Positions 1 to 5,392 of a stretch of DNA of 5,577 nucleotides are shown piece by piece. Origin of the DNA: an uncultured Acidobacteriota bacterium. Lineage in GTDB: Bacteria > Acidobacteriota > Vicinamibacteria > Vicinamibacterales > UBA8438. The stretch's first letter is position 1; every line of letters begins with the position of its first letter. The notes beneath the pieces were generated by a model. The model saw only the letters and a list, made by a program, of their open reading frames with translations. It searched no databases and was not told the origin of the DNA. Location: the NCBI GenBank assembly GCA_937888665.1, contig CALBET010000539.1, forward strand, positions 1 through 5,577, in the 5' to 3' direction. A program made the position numbers and the translations under genes.

Positions 1-340
1 GTCCAAAGTTGATACCCGCGGTTTGCGCCCAGGCCCGCGCGCCGGTTTCGGTAGAAGGATCACTCCGTAGGAGCAGGACGTCCAGGTCGTCCACCGTGAT
101 GTTCTCTTTCACGGCCTTTGGCCCCTGGAGGTCGGCTAGATAGTTCTTCGTCAGGGTGTACTTCTTCTTTGGCACGCTGCTGGCGATCGCGTGGACCTTT
201 TCATCGGCCTCGAACGCGAAATCGCCGGCCCCCAGGTACCACGACTCATGTCCCATAGTGGTGGCCTGCATGGCCAGTCTGACCGTGGTGTACCCCGCCT
301 CCTCCGTCTGGAGGTCGTTGACCATGAATCCAATTCTCAT
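1..340 (-). CDS. GshB/RimK-like ATP-grasp ligase, N-terminal part (gene runs off the window)
   Basis: Only the first 113 residues are present; the reading frame is open to base 1 and the rest lies outside the window. The product begins MRIGFMVNDLQTEEAGYTTV and later has DLDVLLLRSDPS (about residues 88-99). This pattern matches the N-terminal precursor-binding domain of glutathione synthetase (GshB) and related ligases, which have a similar start and an LDVILMRKDPP-type motif. The ATP-grasp catalytic domain would follow and cannot be inspected. Such enzymes form an amide bond through an acyl-phosphate made with ATP, in the cytosol. The start at 340 is favoured by AAAGG five bases upstream. It follows the QEGLA gene by 11 bases, so it is the third gene of a leftward operon. 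QEGLA proteins are commonly encoded beside such a ligase, so its substrate is probably not glutathione; the substrate is unknown. Ligase family fairly sure, substrate unsure. Confidence 0.82.
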   Translation of the reverse strand, partial: MRIGFMVNDLQTEEAGYTTVRLAMQATTMGHESWYLGAGDFAFEADEKVHAIASSVPKKKYTLTKNYLADLQGPKAVKENITVDDLDVLLLRSDPSTETGARAWAQTAGINFG

Positions 341-345
341 CGTTG

Positions 346-350
346 CCTTT
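346..350 (-). promoter_or_regulatory. Ribosome binding site of the GshB-like gene
   Basis: AAAGG on the minus strand sits five bases before the ATG at 340, in the 11-base gap after the QEGLA stop codon. It supports this start rather than the internal ATG five codons later. Confidence 0.6.
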
Positions 351-351
351 C

Positions 352-2250
352 TTATATGAGGTCGAAGATGGAGCTCTTCGTCCGAACCCGCTCCAGCCTG
401 GCCAATGCGGCGGGGCTCTCTAGATAGCGGGGACGCAGCGGCGCGGGCTGAAGCACCTTGCGCAGGACCAGTTCTTTGATGATCGGGGCATGAGCCGCAC
501 CGATCTTGCCGATCAGGAGCATCTCGAGAGACCCGCCTTTGGCGAGGTATCGCAGCAGCGCGCGGAGGCCCCGCAGATACACGGCATCCTTGGTCAGCCC
601 GCCGCCGCGGAATACCCGCATGGTGGTCATAAAGGCCGTGTACTGGGCGAAATCCAGATCTCGGTCGAGCTCCCGAAACACATCCACAAACGAGGCGCCG
701 TCGATCATCCGGCGAACCGCGACCACGCGGGCCGCCAGCAACCGCAGTCTGGGGCGGCTAAGACCCCCCACGAGATATTCCGCCAGGACAGCCAGCCCCT
801 CCTGCAGTTCCTCGTAGCCGGCCAGACCCGCGTATAGCTGCCTCAGCGGCTGCGCACGACCATTGTGGTAGGTGAGCACGTGTGTGCCCACCTCGTGCTG
901 CAAGAGGGCGTCCACGCGCGAGGAGGGGATCTTCGTGCGACGTCCGATAAGCAGATTCCCTTCGGAGACCATCAGACCATGGATGTCGTCGCGCACCTCG
1001 ACACGGGCCGATAGCGTGGGATACGCGTGTCGCAGATACGCTAGCTCCGCCTCAGCGCGACCTGCCAGGAGCATCGCGTCCGCGAAGGTGGGGCTGGCGT
1101 CGTCCCGGCTACGGGTGGGCAAGCGACTCAGCAGGTCGGTCGCGAGTTGAAGGGTGGCGTCGTCAACCCCGCCGAACAGCTGCAGGCTGCCATGGATGAA
1201 ACGGGGCGTTTCCCGGTCGAGCAGCATCGTGAGCTGGCGGTCCAGTTCTGCCTGCTTCTCCCTAAACAGCTGCGCAATCACGGGGTCGTCGACGCGCTCG
1301 AGCGGAACGGCGTAGAGGCTGCGCTTCAACAGGCTCGGGGCGACGGTCCGTGGCCGGTAGAGGAACTGGGGCATTCGCTCGAACCGGGTACGCTTGAATG
1401 CTGTCCAGGCCCGTTCCGTGTTGACGGGCGTCACCTGAAGGAGAAAGTCGAACGCATCGCTGACCTCCGCCAGCCCTCGGTCGGCAGTCCAGACCGCCTT
1501 GACCAGCGCCCGGCGGCCGAGCGCATGGCGGTGCGCTGGGTCAGCGGTCGTGTTGGACCGCGCGTACTGGTAGAAGGCCCGTTGGAGCGCACGGGACAAC
1601 TGCCGACGCAGCGCCCGGAATACGAGGGGATAGACCTGTCCCGTCTCGGGGTTGAGGTATACCGGCTCAATCTCGAGGCCCACGACGTGGCTGCGCGCTT
1701 CGGCCAGCTGGGTGGGCGACAGCAACATCGGAAGCCCGGGTGGCGCTATTTTTTTACCGTCGGAGACGGTCTCGACGCTGGCGGGTTTTTTTAGGATCCT
1801 TATTGTCCGCAAGGCGTCCTCCAGAACCTCGATGGTCGAAGAAAGCCCGAAATCTGTTGGGGCAACGATCTTGAACGCGGGCCTGATGCCGTCTGCTGCC
1901 TCGTGCACCCCGCTCTTGGTCCGCACCCAGATTTCGAGGATCAGGCAACCCCCGAAAATGCCGCCAAGCGTGGCCACGGTCTCCCGCACGAGGAAAGGAA
2001 GGCTCTCGCGCAGTTCTCGCGCACCGGAGGCGAGCAGGTACGACGCCTGGCTCGTAATCAGTCGAGCCGTCTCCCCATCATCGCCTTTGTCCGGGCGGCG
2101 GTAGACGCACAGAAACGGCAGCTGCCGATCAATGTGCATCCGGCCCCAGATCGGGAGGCGCCGACTCAGTCGCTTGTTCTCAGCCAGCCGGCCACACGCG
2201 GACTGAATAAAGTGCTGAGAAATCCGAAGCGGCCGAGGCGTCGGGGCCAT
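352..2250 (-). CDS. DUF1704 / QEGLA-motif putative zinc metallocarboxypeptidase
   Basis: This 632-residue protein belongs to the family named flavohemoglobin expression-modulating QEGLA motif protein (DUF1704). The N-terminal part contains LPFLCVYRRPDKGDDGETAR (residues 44-63) and EIWV (106-109), as in full-length family members. The catalytic region has an HExxxH motif, HEVGTH at residues 452-457 (H452, E453, H457), followed by ELQEGLAVLAEYL at 481-493, the QEGLA signature; E484 is the likely third metal ligand. FRGGGLTKDAVYLRG (547-561) is another conserved segment. No signal peptide or membrane helix is evident, so it is probably cytosolic. Eukaryotic relatives (MATCAP/KIAA0895 group) remove the C-terminal tyrosine of tubulin; a similar carboxypeptidase role here is inference. 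The ATG lies one base after the stop of the upstream hydrolase gene with no clear Shine-Dalgarno, suggesting translational coupling. Two A7 runs near residues 154-168 are odd for such a GC-rich gene. Confidence 0.92.
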   Translation of the reverse strand: MAPTPRPLRISQHFIQSACGRLAENKRLSRRLPIWGRMHIDRQLPFLCVYRRPDKGDDGETARLITSQASYLLASGARELRESLPFLVRETVATLGGIFGGCLILEIWVRTKSGVHEAADGIRPAFKIVAPTDFGLSSTIEVLEDALRTIRILKKPASVETVSDGKKIAPPGLPMLLSPTQLAEARSHVVGLEIEPVYLNPETGQVYPLVFRALRRQLSRALQRAFYQYARSNTTADPAHRHALGRRALVKAVWTADRGLAEVSDAFDFLLQVTPVNTERAWTAFKRTRFERMPQFLYRPRTVAPSLLKRSLYAVPLERVDDPVIAQLFREKQAELDRQLTMLLDRETPRFIHGSLQLFGGVDDATLQLATDLLSRLPTRSRDDASPTFADAMLLAGRAEAELAYLRHAYPTLSARVEVRDDIHGLMVSEGNLLIGRRTKIPSSRVDALLQHEVGTHVLTYHNGRAQPLRQLYAGLAGYEELQEGLAVLAEYLVGGLSRPRLRLLAARVVAVRRMIDGASFVDVFRELDRDLDFAQYTAFMTTMRVFRGGGLTKDAVYLRGLRALLRYLAKGGSLEMLLIGKIGAAHAPIIKELVLRKVLQPAPLRPRYLESPAALARLERVRTKSSIFDLI

Positions 2251-2251
2251 G

Positions 2252-3046
2252 TCAGGGAGTCAGACCGATCGTCTGTAGTTCCTGCAGCACGCCGGGGATC
2301 GTCGAACCCAGTGCCGACCGAATCTGCTCATGCGCCTGGGCTTCCACCTCACCCGTCCATTCGTCCATGAAGAACTTCTTGAATTCGACCGCCATGGAAC
2401 AGCCCGCGCCCGGGAAGGTCTCGTGAATCCATCGCGAGAACTGGCCGCCTTGAAATTTCACGTTCTCTCTGACATCGAGTCGTCGTCCCTGGACCTCCAC
2501 CTGGCCGAGGTCGCGCATGAAGCGGTCCACGAGCGGCCCCCAGCGAACGCGGTCCATCGTCCCGGTGCCGATGTTCACGGCCGGGTTGGCGCTGGGGTCG
2601 GCCGGTGGCCGGTCCGCGCCGTCGCGGCGATGATTGTAGGTGTGGAGGTCGAACACCACGAACGCGCCGTGGGCCGCACGGACCGTCTCCAACGCCCTAT
2701 GAACATCGTCGTAGAACGCATCGTATTGAGCCAGCGACCGATCGACGAGGTCCTGGGGCGGCGGCGAACGCCACACCTCGAGCCCCCAGGCATCCTCGGG
2801 CCGACGATAGACCGCTTTCTCACGCGGTCGGTTCAGATCGACTTCGAAACGTGACCGACCGCCGATGATGCGGGTTGGCACGATACCCGCCCACCCTGCC
2901 GTGTACGGGTCTTCCTCCCTGAGCCGCGCCGCGTCGTCGAGCGCCAGCAGACTGCCAACCTCGTCACGCACTTCGTGTCCATCATGAACGGCCGCGGCTA
3001 CCAGCGGACCTGTTCCCACCACGATCTCCCACGGTTTCCCGGGCAT
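2252..3046 (-). CDS. N-formylglutamate amidohydrolase-like hydrolase
   Basis: With the start at 3046 the product has 264 residues, usual for this family (PF05013-like). Visible signatures are HDGHE at residues 21-25, RFEVDLNR (66-73) with REKAVY following, VFDLHTYNHRR (131-141) and AVEFKKFFMDEWTG (219-232). The His, Glu and Asp residues in the HDGHE, DLH and VEF segments are the likely metal-binding and catalytic positions. The fold is related to zinc carboxypeptidases, and HutG-type members hydrolyse N-formylglutamate, an amide. No histidine-degradation genes are nearby, so a different acyl-amino-acid or peptide amide is more likely here. The start is chosen because TCCCCCT (AGGGGGA on the coding strand) lies four bases before it. 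An upstream ATG at 3172 would add 42 residues unlike the family. It is the first gene of the leftward operon and ends one base before the QEGLA start. Confidence 0.88.
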   Translation of the reverse strand: MPGKPWEIVVGTGPLVAAAVHDGHEVRDEVGSLLALDDAARLREEDPYTAGWAGIVPTRIIGGRSRFEVDLNRPREKAVYRRPEDAWGLEVWRSPPPQDLVDRSLAQYDAFYDDVHRALETVRAAHGAFVVFDLHTYNHRRDGADRPPADPSANPAVNIGTGTMDRVRWGPLVDRFMRDLGQVEVQGRRLDVRENVKFQGGQFSRWIHETFPGAGCSMAVEFKKFFMDEWTGEVEAQAHEQIRSALGSTIPGVLQELQTIGLTP

Positions 3047-3050
3047 GGAT

Positions 3051-3057
3051 TCCCCCT
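3051..3057 (-). promoter_or_regulatory. Strong Shine-Dalgarno deciding the start at 3046
   Basis: AGGGGGA on the minus strand ends four bases before the ATG at 3046. It is the best ribosome binding site in the leftward operon and argues against the longer 306-residue reading from 3172. Confidence 0.7.
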
Positions 3058-3074
3058 GGGCTAAGGACTCTGAC

Positions 3075-3109
3075 AAAAGTCGAGCCGACCCATGGTCGAA
3101 AAAGTCGGC
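3075..3109. repeat. Short direct repeat AAAAGTCG and overlapping inverted repeat in the leftward 5' leader
   Basis: AAAAGTCG occurs at 3075-3082 and again at 3100-3107, 25 bases apart. Between and over them, GCCGAC (3084-3089) pairs with GTCGGC (3104-3109), and CGACC (3086-3090) with GGTCG (3094-3098). The site lies about 30-60 bases upstream of the ATG at 3046, where an operator or leader hairpin could act. Repeats this short can arise by chance in GC-rich DNA, so a regulatory role is only a suggestion. Confidence 0.3.
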
Positions 3110-3386
3110 CGCCGCTCCGACCGCGGCCGCGAGCGGCCACTTTCGCTGCCAGCGGCATTGTCCGGCACACATGTAGACGACACGTGGCGCGACGAGTCAC
3201 ATTCGCGACAGCGGAAGAACCGGACGATGTCGGTGCCCGATCGGGTCCGAGCAACACGCCTCGGCACGTTCGACGCCCCGGATTCGCGACCTCACGTGGC
3301 TCAAGCTCCGAGTCGTCGATCGCGACCTGATACTACACTGGTGACCGATTCGGCCGAGTCGTCGTCATTACCGTATGGGGAGCTGA

Positions 3387-3632
3387 CGGACTGGTCCGCG
3401 CAAAGCGGCGGAGCGGGCCCTGCTGCGCATGGGCATCACGTTCAACGTCTATGGCGAAGACACAGGGACGGAACGCATCTTTCCCTTCGATATCATCCCG
3501 CGCGTCGTCGAGGCGGGGGCGTGGGACCGACGCGAACAAGGGCTGAGCCAGCGCATTCGGGCGCTACATCTGTTCATCGACGACGTCTACCACGAGCGTC
3601 GCATTGTGAGTGGCGGCATCGTGCCGACCGAA
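3387..3632 (+). pseudogene. Circularly permuted type 2 ATP-grasp protein, N-terminal remnant
   Basis: Frame 3 reads RKAAERALLRMGITFNVYGE and then TERIFPFDIIPRV, GLSQRIRALHLFIDDVYHER and RIVSGGIVP. This run is the hallmark N-terminal part of the COG2308 family (DUF404/DUF407), which has about 480 residues and is a predicted amide ligase. Only about 80 residues remain. Just after IVPTE, near 3624-3640, the sequence becomes alpha-E protein without a stop codon, so the ATP-binding and catalytic parts are gone. Upstream the frame is closed by TGA at 3384, and the expected N-terminus may continue in frame 2, which would imply a second frame change near 3400. The ATG at 3429 lies inside conserved sequence and is unlikely to be the native start. 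The native neighbours of this family are alpha-E and transglutaminase genes, exactly as found here. Family call strong; whether this is a real lesion or an assembly fault is open. Confidence 0.8.
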
Positions 3633-4162
3633 AGCGAAACGATGGAACATGGGGAGACATGGCACTTCAGCCAACTCGGCCGATTCATCGAGAGGGCAGA
3701 CCAGACAAGCCGCGTCCTCGACGTCCAGTATGGCCTGCTGCTCCCATCGGCCGCCGATGTCGGGAAGCCGGTCGACGACTTGCAGTGGAGTGCGCTGCTT
3801 CGCTCGACGAGTGGATTCGAGCCGTACCGGCGCGCCTACGGCCGGGTCGCCAGCGAGACGGTCGTGGGATTCCTCCTCTTCGATCTGACCTTTCCGCGGT
3901 CCGTCATCACTACGCGACACAAGCCCAGGCGGCGTTGCACGCGGCGACCGGCACCCCGCCTCGACGGTTCGTGAATTCGGCGGAACAGGAACCGGGAAGA
4001 CTCGTGTCAGAGCTCGACTATACGGACGCCAGCACGGTCGTCGGCCGCGGAGTCCACGAGTTCATCGACGAGTTGCAGGATGGCGTGAGCAAGGTTGGCG
4101 ACGCGATCACTGCCACGTTCTTCCGGCACGCGCCGCCCTCCTCACTCACCGAGGTTTCATGA
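3633..4162 (+). pseudogene. Alpha-E domain protein (COG2307), C-terminal half with a frameshift
   Basis: From 3633 the frame reads SETMEHGETWHFSQLGRFIE, then RADQTSRVLDVQYGLLLPS, DDLQWSALLRS and FLLFDLTFPRSV, matching the middle of alpha-E (DUF403) proteins. At about 3893-3905 the homology moves to frame 2: RHHYATQAQAALHAATG, then RFVNSAEQEPGRLVSELDY, GVHEFIDELQD and GDAITATFF, ending with TGA at 4160-4162. A single lost base would explain the shift. About 175 residues remain of a protein that usually has about 310; the N-terminal 130 or so are missing and replaced by the ATP-grasp remnant. Alpha-E proteins are helical, of unproven function, and nearly always encoded with a COG2308 ATP-grasp protein and a transglutaminase-like protease. 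The stop overlaps the next start as ATGA, so the original operon coupling survives. A 356-residue frame-2 reading from 3092 spans the region but matches the family only at its end. Confidence 0.8.
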
Positions 4163-5007
4163 AACTCTCGATCCATCACCGCGTCACCTACTCGTATGGT
4201 TCAGACGTGTTTCTGGAACCACACACGCTCCGGTTCTGGCCTCGGCTTGGTCCCGGCACCCGTTTGCTCGACCTCGATGTCCAGGTGACTCCCACGCCGA
4301 TCGTGCGCGCAGAGAACCTCGACATGGAGGGAAACAGCGTGTTGCAGACCTGGTTCGAGGGGGCGACATCACGGCTCACGGTGGAAAGCCGAGTCGAAGT
4401 CGAGACGCTCGTAACCGATCCATTCCATTTCCTCGCGATCGAGCCGGACTCGAAGCTGCCGTATGTGTACCCCCCTGGATGGGCTCCGACGCTCGCACCG
4501 TATCGTCGTCAGCCCGATGAGATCACCGGAGCCGTCCGGCAGGTCGCGCTCGCGATCGCCGAGGAGGCCGACAGGAAGCAGCTTGAATTCCCCTTGACGC
4601 TGGTCCGGGCGTTCCGGCGTAACTTCGAATATGAGGCACGTCAGTCCGGTGAGCCCAACCCATCGGACGTGACCGTGCGGTCCGGTAGGGGCGCCTGCCG
4701 CGACCTTGCGGTCCTCTTCGTGGACTGCTGCCGCGCCATGGGACTGGCGGCGCGTTTCGTCAGTGGATACGCGTATTTGCCCGGTACTCTTCGGGCAGAC
4801 CTGCACGCGTGGGGCGAGGTGTATCTACCCGGCGGCGGCTGGCGCGGCTACGATCCGTCCTACGGCATCGCGGTAGCCGACCACCACGTCGTACTGGCAG
4901 CCGCCGCGGCGTCCGCGGACGCCGCGCTGGTGACAGGCACCTTCCGCGGTAGCGACCGGGCCGCGACGCTCGCGACGAGCCTGTCCGTCACCGCGGCGAC
5001 GCTGTAG
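4159..5007 (+). CDS. Transglutaminase-like cysteine protease with bacterial transglutaminase N-terminal region
   Basis: This complete 282-residue protein has the two-part layout of the COG1305 group. The N-terminal beta-rich region (residues 1-90) includes TYSYGSDVFLEPHTLRFWPR, and the transglutaminase core follows at about 145-240. The catalytic triad is visible: Cys180 in GRGACRDLAVLF, His216 in DLHAWGEVYLPGGGW, and Asp232 in YDPSYG. The C-terminal VTGTFRGS element (258-265) is also typical. There is no signal peptide, so it probably acts in the cytosol, most likely as a peptidase or amidase rather than a crosslinker; this is inference from the family. The ATG overlaps the alpha-E stop by four bases and has GAGG four bases upstream (4151-4154), indicating translational coupling. 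It is the only gene on the right that looks undamaged. Its usual partners are the ATP-grasp and alpha-E proteins, which here survive only in part. Confidence 0.93.
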   Translation: MKLSIHHRVTYSYGSDVFLEPHTLRFWPRLGPGTRLLDLDVQVTPTPIVRAENLDMEGNSVLQTWFEGATSRLTVESRVEVETLVTDPFHFLAIEPDSKLPYVYPPGWAPTLAPYRRQPDEITGAVRQVALAIAEEADRKQLEFPLTLVRAFRRNFEYEARQSGEPNPSDVTVRSGRGACRDLAVLFVDCCRAMGLAARFVSGYAYLPGTLRADLHAWGEVYLPGGGWRGYDPSYGIAVADHHVVLAAAAASADAALVTGTFRGSDRAATLATSLSVTAATL

Positions 5008-5028
5008 CTCGCCGCCGACGCAGGCCCC

Positions 5029-5048
5029 TCCCGGGTGGCCACCCGGGA
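5029..5048. terminator. 20-bp perfect palindrome after the transglutaminase gene
   Basis: An exact inverted repeat, TCCCGGGT-GGCC-ACCCGGGA, begins 22 bases after the stop at 5007. As RNA it would form an eight-base-pair GC-rich stem with a four-base loop. No run of U follows (the next bases are CGACACTC), so it is not a textbook intrinsic terminator. It could be a transcript-stabilising hairpin, a weak terminator, or a protein-binding palindrome. It lies just before the channel-like remnant, a natural place for an operon boundary. Confidence 0.5.
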
Positions 5049-5073
5049 CGACACTCTGGGGTGAGGATTGTAA

Positions 5074-5317
5074 CGTCATGAACTGGACTTTGCTGTCGGA
5101 CTCGGCAAGGCTCTAGCATCCGCTGTACTGCTTCTGCTCGGATTGACGATCCGCGCCTCCATCACGCGGGCACTGCTGCGCAACGCTCCGAAGTCCGAAT
5201 TCCGCCGCCAGTGGATCGTGCGGGACGATCGTGGTCCCGAATAGCAAGCGCCTCGCAGAGGTCGAGGGCGCTTCCGCGCAGCTGCCACCGCGATCCAACA
5301 GCAGAGTGGACATATGA
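5074..5317 (+). pseudogene. Remnant resembling an MscS-type mechanosensitive channel gene
   Basis: Frame 1 from 5074 to 5244 reads LDFAVGLGKALASAVLLLLG, then LTIRASITRALLRNAPKSEF and RRQWIV. This is a hydrophobic helix followed by a basic segment, as at the N-terminus of some small MscS-family channels. At about 5214-5234 the sense moves to frame 2, giving GTIVVPNSKRLAE, which resembles the MscS beta-domain motif (V)IVPNS; that frame ends with TGA at 5315-5317. The expected pore helix and most of the beta domain, roughly 100 or more residues, are missing. GATCGTG occurs at 5214-5220 and 5227-5233, right at the join, so a deletion between short repeats is possible. An ATG at 5078 is in a third frame and reads only 12 codons. 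No intact product can be made. The identification rests on short motifs and is moderate; another membrane protein is possible. Confidence 0.45.
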
Positions 5318-5380
5318 TGGGCAGAACCGCCGTCGTCTCGCCATACTGAGGCACGGGTACAGCGCTGTGAGAAACAGGAT

Positions 5381-5386
5381 GGGAGG
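5381..5386 (+). promoter_or_regulatory. Shine-Dalgarno supporting the GTG start at 5393
   Basis: GGGAGG stands six bases before GTG at 5393, an ideal spacing, and marks the native start of the PP2C-type gene even though the body of the gene is damaged. Confidence 0.55.
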
Positions 5387-5392
5387 CGTGAC

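Larger units (their letters stand above)
3047..3386. other. Divergent region between the two gene sets, no intact gene recognised
   Basis: This stretch separates the leftward operon from the rightward gene remnants. Open frames cross it on both strands, as expected for GC-rich DNA, but none shows recognisable protein sequence over its length. In plus-strand frame 2 a short piece, LPYGELTDWSAQ (about 3368-3403), resembles the region before the GITFNVYG motif of circularly permuted ATP-grasp proteins, but stop codons at 3342 and 3384 block the frame that carries that motif. The true start of the rightward gene is therefore lost or shifted. Promoters for both directions should lie here; no convincing -35/-10 pair was found by eye. 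Confidence 0.5.

Noticed and set aside
1147..1794. A 215-residue plus-strand frame opposite the QEGLA gene
   Set aside because: It is a shadow of the well-conserved minus-strand gene and shows no family motif.
3047..3172. Longer start at 3172 for the N-formylglutamate amidohydrolase-like gene
   Set aside because: The extra 42 residues are Ala/Arg-rich and unlike the family, while the ATG at 3046 has a strong, well-spaced Shine-Dalgarno.
3061..3267. Small minus-strand frame with FRCRECDSSRHV, suggesting a zinc ribbon
   Set aside because: It has one CxxC and a lone later Cys, no second pair at usual spacing, a low-complexity Arg/Ser tail and no clear ribosome binding site. It could be a decayed fragment but cannot be supported.
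3329..3339. GATACT/TACACT as a plus-strand -10 box
   Set aside because: No acceptable -35 element lies 16-18 bases upstream, and the match to TATAAT is weak.
3092..4162. A 356-residue plus-strand reading frame taken as one protein
   Set aside because: Only its last 85 or so residues match alpha-E proteins. Between about 3403 and 3900 the recognisable ATP-grasp and alpha-E sequence is in another frame, so most of this reading is noise.
4369..4806. A 145-residue minus-strand frame inside the transglutaminase gene
   Set aside because: It is antisense to the conserved catalytic core, and open frames there are expected from GC-rich codon use.
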